Shown: positions 32,782 through 42,003, numbered from the stretch's first letter. The stretch is 64,000 nucleotides of DNA from Lysobacter sp. (GCA_019634715.1 JAHCAU010000006.1:124001-188000); one strand, 5' to 3'. Numbers and translations are program-made. Notes: a model not told the origin generated them from the sequence alone.

Positions 32782-33627
32782 ATGACGATGCCCGAACCCA
32801 TCATCCAGGTCCGCGGCCTGCGCAACCAGTTCGGCGAACAGGTCGTGCACGACAAGCTCGACCTCGACGTGCGCCCGGGCGAGATCCTCGGCGTGGTCGG
32901 CGGCTCGGGCAGCGGCAAGTCGGTGCTGATGCGTTCGATCATCGGCCTGCGCGAACCCGATGCCGGGGAGGTGCGACTGCTCGGCGTCGACGGGCGTTCG
33001 CGCGAGGACGCCGACCGTCGCCACATCGAGCGCAGCACCGGCGTGCTGTTCCAGGACGGCGCGCTGTTCTCGTCGCTGACGGTGGGCGAGAACGTGCAGG
33101 TGCCGTTGAAGGAGCACCATCCCGAGCTGCCGGAATCGCTGCTGTACGAACTGGCGCTGCTGAAGGTGAAGCTCGCCGGGCTGCCGCCGGACGCGCTGGA
33201 CAAGCTGCCGTCGCAGCTGTCGGGCGGCATGCGCAAGCGCGCCGGCCTGGCGCGCGCGCTCGCGCTGGACCCGCCGCTGCTGTTCCTGGACGAACCGACC
33301 GCAGGGCTGGACCCGATCGGCGCCGCCGCGTTCGACCACCTCACCCGCACCCTGCAGCAGGCGCTGGGCCTGACCGTGTTCCTGATCACCCACGATCTGG
33401 ATACGCTGTACGCCATCTGCGACCGCGTCGCCGTGCTCGCCGAGAAGCGCGTGATCGCGGTCGGTCCGCTGGCGGAGATCGAACGCCTGGACCATCCCTG
33501 GGTGCAGGAGTATTTCAACGGTCCGCGCGGGAGGGCCGCGCGGGAGAGCCGGGAATCGGGAATCGCGGATCGGGCATCGCTGCCGCGCCCGGCCTCTCCA
33601 CCGGAAGCCCGGCCGGACCTTGGATGA
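32782..33627 (+). CDS. lipid-transport ABC ATPase (MlaF-type)
   Basis: This 281-aa cytoplasmic ATPase powers the preceding permease. Walker A GGSGSGKS is at about residue 39, the signature LSGGMRKRAGLARALA near 147, Walker B LLFLDEPTAGLDP near 169 and the switch histidine in LITHDL. The last 35 residues (from GPRGRAARESRESG) are low in complexity and fall within a repeat-rich segment, so they are probably an extension produced by read-through into a repeat. I chose ATG 32782 (MTMPEPIIQ); 32788 is also possible. Confidence 0.9.
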   Translation: MTMPEPIIQVRGLRNQFGEQVVHDKLDLDVRPGEILGVVGGSGSGKSVLMRSIIGLREPDAGEVRLLGVDGRSREDADRRHIERSTGVLFQDGALFSSLTVGENVQVPLKEHHPELPESLLYELALLKVKLAGLPPDALDKLPSQLSGGMRKRAGLARALALDPPLLFLDEPTAGLDPIGAAAFDHLTRTLQQALGLTVFLITHDLDTLYAICDRVAVLAEKRVIAVGPLAEIERLDHPWVQEYFNGPRGRAARESRESGIADRASLPRPASPPEARPDLG

Positions 33628-33691
33628 ACACCGACATCGCATGCCCGCTCACGACGCCCATTCCTCCATTCCCGACGCCTGATCCCCGCCC

Positions 33692-34615
33692 ATGGAAACC
33701 CGTGCCAACTACGTGCTGATCGGCGCCTTCACCCTCGCGGCGGCGGCCTTCATGCTGCTGTTCGGGCTGTGGGCGGCGAAATACACCTCCGACAAGGACT
33801 GGCAGCTCTACGACGTGATCTTCGACGAAGCCGTCACCGGCCTCACCGAGGGCGGCAGCGTGCAGTACAACGGCATCAGCGTCGGCACCGTCGACGACCT
33901 GCGGCTGGATCCGGACGATCCGCGCAAGGTCATCGCACGGGTGAAGCTGCGCGCGACCACGCCGGTGAAGACCGACACCCACGCCAAGCTGTCGTTCACC
34001 GGCCTCACCGGCACCGCGTTCATCCAGCTCACCGGCGGCAGCCCCGGTGCGCCGAGGCTGGTGGCCCGCAACGACGAGGTGCCGGTGATCGAGACCGAAG
34101 CCTCGGCGCTGCAGAACATCGCCGAAACCGCGAACAAGCTCGTCACGCGCCTCGACAAGATGCTCAGCGAGGACAACATCCGCAACATCACCGACACCCT
34201 GAAGCACCTGGAGAACGCCACCGGCGCCATCGCCGACCAGCGCCAGGACCTCGGCGCGCTGATCACCAATGCGCGCGTGTCGAGCGAGAAGCTCTCGGCC
34301 ACCCTGGACACCACGCAGGGCGCCATCGCCGACATCGATCGCGAGCTGGTGGACAAGCTGCCGGGCCTGATCGCCAAGCTCGACAGCACGCTGACCCGGC
34401 TCGACTCCGCCGCCGGCAACGCCAATTCGCTGCTCGACGAGAACCGCGGCGCGATCCGGCACTTCACCGAGGACGGGCTGGCACAGCTCGGCCCCACGCT
34501 GGAGGAGCTGCGCGCGCTGGTGCGCGACCTGCGCCGGATCAGCACGCGCCTCGACGACAACCCGGCGGGCTACGTGCTGGGCCGCCAGAAACCGAAGGAA
34601 TTCGAACCCGAATGA
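33692..34615 (+). CDS. MCE-domain lipid-binding protein (MlaD-type)
   Basis: This 307-aa protein has one N-terminal membrane anchor (about residues 7-29), an MCE domain (about 40-118, with GLTEGGSVQYNGISVGTV and LTGTAFIQLTGG) and a long helical tail of about 170 residues that should form a coiled coil in the periplasm. MlaD-like proteins make a hexameric ring through which lipids pass. Its stop overlaps the next gene's start. The region just upstream (33540-33690) holds short repeats of the gggaatcgggaatcg type. Confidence 0.9.
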   Translation: METRANYVLIGAFTLAAAAFMLLFGLWAAKYTSDKDWQLYDVIFDEAVTGLTEGGSVQYNGISVGTVDDLRLDPDDPRKVIARVKLRATTPVKTDTHAKLSFTGLTGTAFIQLTGGSPGAPRLVARNDEVPVIETEASALQNIAETANKLVTRLDKMLSEDNIRNITDTLKHLENATGAIADQRQDLGALITNARVSSEKLSATLDTTQGAIADIDRELVDKLPGLIAKLDSTLTRLDSAAGNANSLLDENRGAIRHFTEDGLAQLGPTLEELRALVRDLRRISTRLDDNPAGYVLGRQKPKEFEPE

Positions 34616-35271
34616 GCCGCATGAGCCCATCGCGCCGAACGCGCGCCACCGCCCCGCTGCGCCTCGCCGCGCTCGCCGCGTTCCTCGCGCTCGCCGGCTG
34701 CGGCGTGCTGCCCAAGAACGAACCGATCGCGTTGTATCGCCCCGAACCGCGCCTGCTCGTCGACCCGGCCTGGCCGAAGGCGGACTGGCAACTGCAGATC
34801 GCGCGCCCGGGCGCCGACGCCGTCGCCGATTCCGCGCGCATCCTCGTGCGTCCGCGCGCCGGCGAGCTGCAGGTCTACAAGGGCGCCGCATGGACGCAAC
34901 CGGCGCCGGACATCGTCCACGACACGATGATGCGCGCCTTCATCGACAGCGGCCGTTTCGCCGGCGTCGCGCGGCGCGGCGAAGGCGTCAGTCCCCGCTA
35001 CGAACTGCTGCTCGACCTGCGCCGCTTCGAATCCGACTACGCCGGCGGCAGCACGCCCACCGTGCGCATCGCCGTCGGCGCGCGCCTGGTGCACAACATC
35101 GACAACCGCATCGTCGCCAGCCGCGTGTTCGAGGCCGACGTCGCGGCCGATGGCACCGCCGTCGCCCACATCAACCGCGCGTTCGAGCAGGGTCTCGGCG
35201 AAGTGTCGACGCAGATGATCGGCTGGGTGCTGGCCGAAGGCGGACGCAGCGCCGACCGGAGCAGGTACTAA
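34612..35271 (+). CDS. ABC-type transport auxiliary lipoprotein (PqiC/MlaC-position component)
   Basis: This 219-aa lipoprotein has a signal ending in the lipobox LALAGC (Cys at about residue 30). The mature part contains the ABC-transport auxiliary domain (DUF330/PqiC-like): LYRPEPRLLVDP, RILVRPRAGELQVYKGAAWTQPAPDIV and YELLLDLRRFESDY. It should sit in the outer membrane and receive or pass lipids from the MCE protein. Its start overlaps the MCE gene stop by four bases. The final codons and stop are embedded in the left arm of the 37-bp palindrome at 35261. Confidence 0.87.
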   Translation: MSRMSPSRRTRATAPLRLAALAAFLALAGCGVLPKNEPIALYRPEPRLLVDPAWPKADWQLQIARPGADAVADSARILVRPRAGELQVYKGAAWTQPAPDIVHDTMMRAFIDSGRFAGVARRGEGVSPRYELLLDLRRFESDYAGGSTPTVRIAVGARLVHNIDNRIVASRVFEADVAADGTAVAHINRAFEQGLGEVSTQMIGWVLAEGGRSADRSRY

Positions 35272-35527
35272 GCCCAACGGGCACAAAGCCTCATTCAGAG
35301 TCACCCACAGGCCCGTCTGCAAGGCGCACGCGCGCAGGCAGGCTGGCCGCCTGTCAAGCGCGTGCAACGCAGCAGACGGGCCTGTGGGTGGCTCCCTTTG
35401 GGCGCGCTTGCCTGCGTCCGTGGCTGCGTTGTCATGTACGAGAGGTACACCGCGCTCGCTCCGCCTTGCCACGAACGCAGGCAAGCGCGCTGAATGAGGC
35501 TTTGTGCCCGTTGGGCTTAGTACCTGC
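35261..35527. repeat. 267-bp nested palindrome: 37-bp perfect outer stem with two inner hairpins
   Basis: The outer arms 35261-35297 and 35491-35527 are perfectly complementary over 37 bases. Inside, 35299-35320 pairs with 35372-35393 (21 of 22 bases), and its loop holds a gcacgcgc/gcgcgtgc stem. A second hairpin joins 35402-35417 with 35475-35490 (16 of 16), extended by gtggc/gccac. The whole can fold as a three-way cruciform. It begins inside the last codons of the lipoprotein gene and ends 22 bp before the stop of the convergent effector gene. I see no target-site duplication. It could be a bidirectional terminator, a miniature mobile element or a structured RNA. Confidence 0.85.
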
Positions 35528-35549
35528 CCCGGCCGGCGACGCCCCGGCG

Positions 35550-36779
35550 TCACGCCATGCGCGGCGCGCTCTGTCGCTGCTGCTGTTCCTGCGTGTCCTG
35601 CGCCACGGCCTGCGCGCGCGAGGTCTCCAGCGCCGCCGCGAAGCGTTCCACCACCTGGTCCGTCGGCTTGCTGGCCAAGGCCATGTCGACCGGGGCGACG
35701 CGTGCCGCAGGGTCGGCCTTGTCGCGATCGGTGACGAAGGCGGTCTGGCCGTTCTGGCCGAAGGCGACATCGCCGACGTTCCTGAAGCGATTCTCCGCCG
35801 CGACCCCGGCGATGCCCGCCAGCAGGCTCGGGTTCTGCGTGTCCTGCGGTGCGTCGGGCACGGCGCGGGCCAGCGCCGTCGAGGCTTGCTGGATCATCGG
35901 ATCGGCATTGAAGCGGTTCCAGTCGACCGGTGCGGCCGGCGCAGCGGGGTTCACGCCAGCCACCCGCACGTCCTGCCCGCCGGCGTCGCTGCGCTGCTGC
36001 GCCGGTGCCAGGCCGTTGAAGCGCTGACGCATGACCTCGGCGGCGGCGTCCATCATCTCGGGCACGTTCTGCACGGCCCCGTGGTTGGCCAGGCCATTGG
36101 GGCCGAACGGCGCGCGCGGGAAATCGTAGTTCCGGGTGATCTCGGTATCGTAGTTCGCGCGGGCCATCGCCAGGCGGATCACCCCGTCGCCCGGCGTGTT
36201 GAAGTGGGTGTGCGCGAACTTCACGCCGTCGGCCTGCACGAGGTCGCGCGCGGTGTCCGGGTTCTCGGGTCCCCAGGTGTAGGCCGGGGTCGACAGCGTG
36301 GTGACGTGGATCGCGGCGTTGATGCCACGCTGCTTCATGCCCTCGGAGATCTCGTCCGCGGCCAGGATCGAGACGTTGCCGCCATGGCTGAAGCCGACGA
36401 GGTTCAGGGTCAACGGTTTGTTGCGGTCGAGCGTGCCGCGTTCGATGGCGTTGTCCACCTGCTGCAGCACGTGCGCGGCGAAGCGCTGCGAGGCGATCTC
36501 GCGGTCCGCGGTGCCGTTCATCTGGTGGGAAGTGCCCGGCACCGGACGGGTGACCGGGGTTTCGATGCTGCCGTACACCGGATCGTAGGTCGTCACCATC
36601 TCGGTGGTGTGGCGCGCGCGCCAGTCGAAACCGTTGTCCCAGAGGTTGGCGCCATCGGTGGTCCTGCCCACGGCGGCGCTGATGCGCTGGGTGACTTCAC
36701 GGACGTTCTCGGGCGTGTTGTTGGTGCCGTGCACGCCGAAGGTGAAGATCTGGGCGTCTCTGGCATAGGGGTCGGACAT
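35550..36779 (-). CDS. putative lipase effector with XVIPCD-like C-terminus (type IV secretion substrate)
   Basis: This 409-aa protein lacks a signal peptide. Residues about 10-255 look like an alpha/beta-hydrolase lipase: FTFGVHGTNNTPENV near the start and the nucleophile elbow VGFSHGGN with Ser131. The last 130 residues are glutamine/alanine-rich and contain NVGDVAFGQNGQTAFVTD and DPAARVAPVDMALASKPTDQ, a pattern like the XVIPCD tail that guides Xanthomonas/Lysobacter effectors into the bacterium-killing type IV system. An antibacterial phospholipase is therefore inferred. No immunity lipoprotein gene adjoins it. AAGGAG lies 7 bases before ATG 36779. It follows the CadC-like regulator gene by 148 bp in the same direction. 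Confidence 0.68.
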   Translation of the reverse strand: MSDPYARDAQIFTFGVHGTNNTPENVREVTQRISAAVGRTTDGANLWDNGFDWRARHTTEMVTTYDPVYGSIETPVTRPVPGTSHQMNGTADREIASQRFAAHVLQQVDNAIERGTLDRNKPLTLNLVGFSHGGNVSILAADEISEGMKQRGINAAIHVTTLSTPAYTWGPENPDTARDLVQADGVKFAHTHFNTPGDGVIRLAMARANYDTEITRNYDFPRAPFGPNGLANHGAVQNVPEMMDAAAEVMRQRFNGLAPAQQRSDAGGQDVRVAGVNPAAPAAPVDWNRFNADPMIQQASTALARAVPDAPQDTQNPSLLAGIAGVAAENRFRNVGDVAFGQNGQTAFVTDRDKADPAARVAPVDMALASKPTDQVVERFAAALETSRAQAVAQDTQEQQQRQSAPRMA

Positions 36780-36927
36780 CGCGGGGGCTCCTTGTCTGCG
36801 GGGGAAAGGGGATTCACCGGCCGGTCCATACGGCTCCGTCCGGCGCGCCTCCTGTCTCGCAGTTCGGTCCCCCGCAAGTCCTCTCGGCAGGCTGCGGAAA
36901 AGCTCTCGGAAAGATTGTTCTTCCCGA

Positions 36928-39390
36928 TCAACGCGTTGCCTGCGCCCCGGCCGTGCGGACATCCATGCGGACCCCCGTGGTCAGCCGCGCCGCGAAGCGG
37001 TCCTCGGCGGCCCAGGCGGGCAAGGGTCCCGGGCGACAGTCGCCGGAACGCAGGCACAGCGCATCGCGAAGGAGTCTCGCACCCAGCCGCAGCCCGGGCC
37101 CGGCCCCGTCCTGCGCGGCGACACGGTCGACCACCTCCGCGGCCTGCGCCAGCAGCGCCGGATCCCCTCCCGGCAGCAGCGCCGCATGGCGGGCGACCAG
37201 GGCCAGGGCCTCGCCCTCCTGCCGCGTGGGTTCGGCCACGGCCAGCAGGGCCTGCAGCCGGGGACGCAGCAGACCCCAGGCCGTGCGCGGTTCGCCGTCG
37301 AGCATGCGCTGGCGCGCAGCGGCGACCAGGCCGAAGTCGGTCTGCTCGTGGCTGCGCGCGCCGTCGTTGCAGCGTTCGAGGTAGGCGTTGGCGCGGTCGC
37401 GCCGCCCGGCCTCGGTCAGCACCCAGGCGTAGAAGCAGGGATTGGGCGAGGCAGTGATGTCCAGGCCGGCACGCTCCATCGCATCGATCCCGGCGACCGC
37501 GTCGGCCATCTCGTCGCGCCAGAAGTGCGATTCCACGCGCAGATACAGGGCCCAGGCCTTCGCGCGCGGATGCGGGCGCGGCGTGCGCTCCAAGGCCTCG
37601 ATCTCGGCCAGCGCATCGCCGTAGCGGCGCCCGCCCGCGACTTCGGCCACCACGAAATACGGATGCAGGCTGTTGCCGCCGTCCAGCCGGGCCTCGCGGA
37701 TCCGCGCGCGGGCGCGGTCGAGATGCCCGCGCCAGGCCTCCGGCCGGTCGCGATCCATCCGCGCGAGCAGCAGCAGGGCCTCGATTTCCGCGCGCAGCCG
37801 TCCAGCGGCACGCGCCTGCGCGACGATGCCGCGCAACTGCTCGCGGCGCGCGGCGAGCGCCGCGCCCGGCACGATCGGCTCCGCGCGCTGCACCCAGATC
37901 CGGCTCTCGACCGCCGAGCCGCCGTCGCCCAGCGCCGCGAACCCGTCGGCCACGCGCGCCTGCGCCTGCGCCGCGGCGCGGCGCTCGCCGCGATGCATGT
38001 GCAGCGGCCCGAGGTTGGTCTCCAGGCGCAGCGCCGCGTGGCGCCAGCCGGCACGCTCGGCCACGTCGCGGGCGCGCTCGATCTCGTACTTCGCGCGATC
38101 CAGTTCCTGCAGGCGCAGCAGCGCGAGGATGAAGGCGTCCTCCTGCTCCAGCCATTCGCCGGCACCGGCCTGGGTGGCATTCAGGCGCTCGATCTCGCGC
38201 AGCGCATCGCGCAGTTGCAGGCGCTCGACGCGCGCGACGACGGCAGCGCGAGCGCAGGGCTGCGGACCGAGCCGGTCGGGTTCGACCCGCGCCAGCAGGC
38301 GCTCGATCCGGCAGCGGCGCACCGGGTCGGCGTCGCCCACGCCCGCGAGCGCGCGGACGGCCTCGCGGGCCTCGTCGGCACGGCCCTGCTCGAACAGCAG
38401 CCCGGCCAGGGCGATGTGCGCATCCGTCATGCCGGCGTCCAGCGCGAGCGCGCGGCGGAACTCCAGCAGGGCCGTGGCGCGATCGAAGCGCGCTTCGGCC
38501 AGGCGTCCGGCCACGTAGGCATCGGTCGCGGCCCCGGGCGCGCGCGTCGGCACCGGCAGGTGCCGCGCCAGCAGCGCGCGCAGGGCCGCGGGCAGGCCTT
38601 CGGCAGGGCCGCGGTAGCGTTCGCGCAGGTCCGCATCGCCCTGGACGAGCGACAGCTCGGCCTCCAGCGCTCGGGGGTCCGCCCGCAGGATCCGCACCTG
38701 CAGGTGCGGCCCTCGAAATGGATTGCGCGACTGCGCTCGCTGGAAGACCACGACCTCCACGTCGCGCAGGTGCGCCTGTTCCATCGCGTCGCGCAGCAGG
38801 GTGTCGCGCAGCCAGGACAGCGACGGCGGCGCGATCACCGCCGTGCTCATCTCGATGTGCGGGTCGAGCGCGATGGCATCGCCCGGCGACGTCGCCCGCC
38901 ACGCCAGCACGCCCGTGCCCAGCATCAGGACCAGCAGGAGCCCGGCCATCGCCGGCCACGCACGGCGGCGCGGCGCGGACGGTGGCGGGGCGTCCCCGGT
39001 CGGCACGTCCACCGGCTGCGGTGCGGGTTCGACGACCTCCGGCCGGATCCACGCCGCGTCGGGCACCACCAGCACGTAGCCGCGCTTGGGCCGGGTCTGC
39101 AGGATGTCCTTGCCATCGTCGCCGAGCGCGCGCCGGATCTGCCACACGCAGTGGCTGATCGCCGCATCCTCGACCACCCGCCCGGCCCAGACCGTCTCCA
39201 GGATGTCCTCGCGCGAGACCAGCATGTTCGCGCGCCGTGCCAGCAGGAGCAGCAGGTCCTCCGCGCGCGGCGTCAGCCCGCTCGCGCCGCCACCTGCGGA
39301 CAGCACCACGCCCTGGTCGAGATCGATCGTGAGCGATCCCAGCCTGAACCCGGTGGCGACCGGGCGCGTCGGTCCGTCATGTGGTGGCAT
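36928..39390 (-). CDS. CadC-like membrane-bound transcriptional regulator with TPR-type sensor
   Basis: This 820-aa protein has an OmpR-type winged helix at residues about 15-110 (LTPRAEDLLLLLARRANMLV; VWQIRRALGDD; LQTRPKRGYVL), a proline-rich linker, a single membrane segment (about 146-163) and a 650-residue alanine/arginine/leucine-rich helical region with TPR-like repeats. Such proteins bind DNA from the membrane and sense signals in the periplasm. The target is unknown; the effector gene downstream is a candidate. Start ATG 39390 was chosen because the winged-helix domain begins close behind it. No ATPase or kinase domain is present. Confidence 0.82.
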   Translation of the reverse strand: MPPHDGPTRPVATGFRLGSLTIDLDQGVVLSAGGGASGLTPRAEDLLLLLARRANMLVSREDILETVWAGRVVEDAAISHCVWQIRRALGDDGKDILQTRPKRGYVLVVPDAAWIRPEVVEPAPQPVDVPTGDAPPPSAPRRRAWPAMAGLLLVLMLGTGVLAWRATSPGDAIALDPHIEMSTAVIAPPSLSWLRDTLLRDAMEQAHLRDVEVVVFQRAQSRNPFRGPHLQVRILRADPRALEAELSLVQGDADLRERYRGPAEGLPAALRALLARHLPVPTRAPGAATDAYVAGRLAEARFDRATALLEFRRALALDAGMTDAHIALAGLLFEQGRADEAREAVRALAGVGDADPVRRCRIERLLARVEPDRLGPQPCARAAVVARVERLQLRDALREIERLNATQAGAGEWLEQEDAFILALLRLQELDRAKYEIERARDVAERAGWRHAALRLETNLGPLHMHRGERRAAAQAQARVADGFAALGDGGSAVESRIWVQRAEPIVPGAALAARREQLRGIVAQARAAGRLRAEIEALLLLARMDRDRPEAWRGHLDRARARIREARLDGGNSLHPYFVVAEVAGGRRYGDALAEIEALERTPRPHPRAKAWALYLRVESHFWRDEMADAVAGIDAMERAGLDITASPNPCFYAWVLTEAGRRDRANAYLERCNDGARSHEQTDFGLVAAARQRMLDGEPRTAWGLLRPRLQALLAVAEPTRQEGEALALVARHAALLPGGDPALLAQAAEVVDRVAAQDGAGPGLRLGARLLRDALCLRSGDCRPGPLPAWAAEDRFAARLTTGVRMDVRTAGAQATR

Positions 39391-39451
39391 CGCCGCAGTC
39401 TAGAGCGTGCGGTGCGCTTTTGTCGGCACGGCGCGGGATGACGGCGCGTCC

Positions 39452-40558
39452 TCAGTCCCCGTTCTCACGGCGCGGCGGCGCGGCACGCCGACGCGACCGC
39501 GTCCAGGCCAGCAGCCCCCACAGCCCCAGGCCCGCCAGCAGCCACAGCGGCCATGCGTGCATCAGCGCCACGAACACGTCGAGCACCGCGTACCAGCCGG
39601 TGCGCAGCGCTTCGCCGAGGCGGACGAAGAAGCTCGGGCGGTGGCTGTCGAACATCGCGTCGGTGTCGACCGATTCGTTGCGCTCGACCCTGGGCGACTG
39701 GTACAGCGACAGTTCGATGGTGCTGAACGCGACGCGGTCCTCGAATTCCCTGCGCTGGATCAGCGCCTCGTCGCGCTGCAGCTTCGCGCTGCCCTGCGCG
39801 GCGATGACCTCGGCCTTGCGGTCGAGCCGGTCGCCCGCCGACACCGCATCGCCCAGCGCCTGCTGGGTCTGCTGTTCGCGCTGCCACGCCAGCTGCTGGC
39901 GCAGGATCTGGAACTGCGCGTCGACCGCTTCCATGCTGCGCTGGTCGAGGAAAGCCATCTGCGGCGCGATCTCGCGCAGGAAGGCCTGGGTGCGATCGCT
40001 GGGCACGCGCACGACCAGCGACGCGCGCATCGTGTATTCGGTCAGCTGCAGGCGCTTGCCATCGCCGACCGGATGGCTGACCGCACGCAGGGTCTGCGCC
40101 TGGATGTCGTTGCGGAGCACGAAACCGCCCTGCCCGGCCACGGCGTCCTCGATGGCCATGGCCGCGGCGTAGACCTCCTTCACCCGGAAGCTGGCGCGCG
40201 CGGTGCGGATGAACCTGCGGGTCGGATCGACCTGGCTCGTGGCGATCGAGGTGAGCTGCGCCGGATCGACCTGCGCGCGATCGACCTGCACGCTACCGAC
40301 CAGCGCGCGATCGACGATGGTCCCGTCCGCCTGCGGTGCGGCTTCGCGCATCTGCTTCCGGTCCGCCATGCCGCCCGGGGCCATCGGCGGCGCGGACGCC
40401 GGCGCAGCGGCGTCGGCCGCCGCGACCTCTTCCGCGACGCCCTTGAAGGCCGCTGCCGATTCCGCGGCCGACTCCTGCCTGCCGCAGGCGGCCAAGGCCG
40501 CGACCAGGACGGCCGACGCCAGGCACACCGCGATTCTCGAACGCATGGACGACTGCAT
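39452..40558 (-). CDS. DUF4349-family lipoprotein with C-terminal membrane segment
   Basis: This 368-aa protein has a lipobox LAAC in the signal (SAVLVAALAACGRQ), an alanine-rich linker, then the DUF4349 core from about residue 135 (RFIRTARASFRVKEV, YTMRASLVVRVPSDR), a coiled coil of about 60 residues around residue 235, and FEDRVAFSTIELSLYQ. The C-terminus has a membrane segment (WPLWLLAGLGLWGLLAW) followed by a run of arginines. The function of the family is unknown. GGGGAA precedes ATG 40558. It is transcribed alone, 62 bp downstream of and in the same direction as none of its neighbours' operons. Confidence 0.8.
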   Translation of the reverse strand: MQSSMRSRIAVCLASAVLVAALAACGRQESAAESAAAFKGVAEEVAAADAAAPASAPPMAPGGMADRKQMREAAPQADGTIVDRALVGSVQVDRAQVDPAQLTSIATSQVDPTRRFIRTARASFRVKEVYAAAMAIEDAVAGQGGFVLRNDIQAQTLRAVSHPVGDGKRLQLTEYTMRASLVVRVPSDRTQAFLREIAPQMAFLDQRSMEAVDAQFQILRQQLAWQREQQTQQALGDAVSAGDRLDRKAEVIAAQGSAKLQRDEALIQRREFEDRVAFSTIELSLYQSPRVERNESVDTDAMFDSHRPSFFVRLGEALRTGWYAVLDVFVALMHAWPLWLLAGLGLWGLLAWTRSRRRAAPPRRENGD

Positions 40559-40722
40559 GGCACTTCCCCTCGTGGTTGGGTCGCGGCCGGTTGGCTGCGA
40601 ACGCCTGGAACCAACGTAGGGGATCGATGCGAGGGGTGAACACCGGGGCATCCGTCCCCTGCGTCTCCTGCGCCACCGCCGTCACCGGCAGGGCGCAGGC
40701 ATGGCATTGCTCAGCGGATCGA

Positions 40723-42003
40723 TCAGCGCTCGAGGATGGCGACGACGCCCATGCCGCCAGCGGTGCAGATCGAGATCAGGCAGCGGCCGCCGCCGCGTTC
40801 CTTCAGCTGCTTGGCCGCCGTGGCGACGATGCGCGCGCCGGTGGCGGCGAACGGATGGCCGGCGGCGAGCGAGGAACCGACCGGGTTCATCTTCGCCGGA
40901 TCGATGCTGCCCAGCGGCGCGGCCAGGCCGAGGCGGTCGCGGCAGTAGTCCGCGCTTTCCCAGGCGCGCAGCGTGCACAGCACCTGCGCGGCGAAGGCTT
41001 CGTGGATTTCGTAGATGTCGAAGTCCTGCAGGGTGAGGTTGTTGCGCGCGAGCATCTCGGCGACGGCTACGGTCGGCGCCATCAGCAGGCCTTCGCCGTG
41101 GATGAAGTCGACGGCGGACACGTGCGCGTCGCGGATGTGGCAGAGGACTTCATGGCCGTGCTGCGCGGCCCATTCGTCCGAGGCGATCAGGCAGGCGGCG
41201 GCGCCGTCGGTGAGCGGCGTGGAGTTGGCGGCGGTGAGGGTGCCGCGGCCGGAGGTGCGGTCGAAGGCCGGCTTGAGCGTCGCAAGCTTCTCCAGCGTGG
41301 TGTCGGTGCGCAGGATGTTGTCGCGCGACACGCCGCGGAACGGCACGACGAGGTCTTCGAAGAAGCCGCGCTCGTAGGCGGCGGCGAGCTTCTGGTGCGA
41401 AGCGAAGGCCAGCGCGTCCTGTTCCTCGCGCGGGATGTTCCATTCCTTCGCCATGTCCTCGCAGTGCTGGCCCATGGACTTGCCGGTGCGCGGCTCGCCG
41501 ACGCCGGGCAGTTCGGGCTTGAGTTCCTTGAACGAGAACCCGCTGGTGAAGCGTGCCAGGCGGTCCATCGCGGTCTTCGCCGTGGACACCGAGATCAGGC
41601 GCTTGCGGAAGGCCGGGCTGAACACGATCGGCACGTCCGAGGTGGTGTCGGATCCGCCGCCGATGCCCGACTCGATCTGCCCGGCGGCGATCTTGTTGGC
41701 GATGTGGACGATGGTGTCGAGCGAGGTGCCGCAGGCACGCTGCATGGTGATGCCGGGCGTCAGCGGCGACAGCCCCGAGGACAGCGTGGCCTCGCGGCCG
41801 AGGTTCCAGTCGCTGCTGTGCTTGAGCACCGCGCCCAGCGCGACCTCGCCCAGTTGCTGGCCGTGCAGGCCGAACTTCTCGACCACCGCGCCCAGGGTGC
41901 GGACCGACATGCCCAGATTGCCGACATCGGCGTAGGCCGTGTGCTGGCGACAGAAGGGAATACGGGCGCCGCCCAGGACGGCGACGGGACGACCATGCAG
42001 CAT
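40723..42003 (-). CDS. fadI: acetyl-CoA C-acyltransferase (FadI-type thiolase)
   Basis: This 426-aa thiolase cleaves 3-ketoacyl-CoA in fatty acid beta-oxidation, or condenses acetyl-CoA units. Active-site Cys is in MQRACGTSLD near residue 90. The histidines lie in YEIHEAFAAQVL and AAGHPFAATGAR, and the second cysteine is in CTAGGMGV near the C-terminus. Length and the NSTPLTDGAAACLIASDEW segment fit FadI rather than the shorter FadA. No partner FadJ/FadB gene is beside it. The start ATG 42003 gives MLHGRPVAVLGGARIPF, the usual thiolase opening. Confidence 0.88.
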   Translation of the reverse strand: MLHGRPVAVLGGARIPFCRQHTAYADVGNLGMSVRTLGAVVEKFGLHGQQLGEVALGAVLKHSSDWNLGREATLSSGLSPLTPGITMQRACGTSLDTIVHIANKIAAGQIESGIGGGSDTTSDVPIVFSPAFRKRLISVSTAKTAMDRLARFTSGFSFKELKPELPGVGEPRTGKSMGQHCEDMAKEWNIPREEQDALAFASHQKLAAAYERGFFEDLVVPFRGVSRDNILRTDTTLEKLATLKPAFDRTSGRGTLTAANSTPLTDGAAACLIASDEWAAQHGHEVLCHIRDAHVSAVDFIHGEGLLMAPTVAVAEMLARNNLTLQDFDIYEIHEAFAAQVLCTLRAWESADYCRDRLGLAAPLGSIDPAKMNPVGSSLAAGHPFAATGARIVATAAKQLKERGGGRCLISICTAGGMGVVAILER

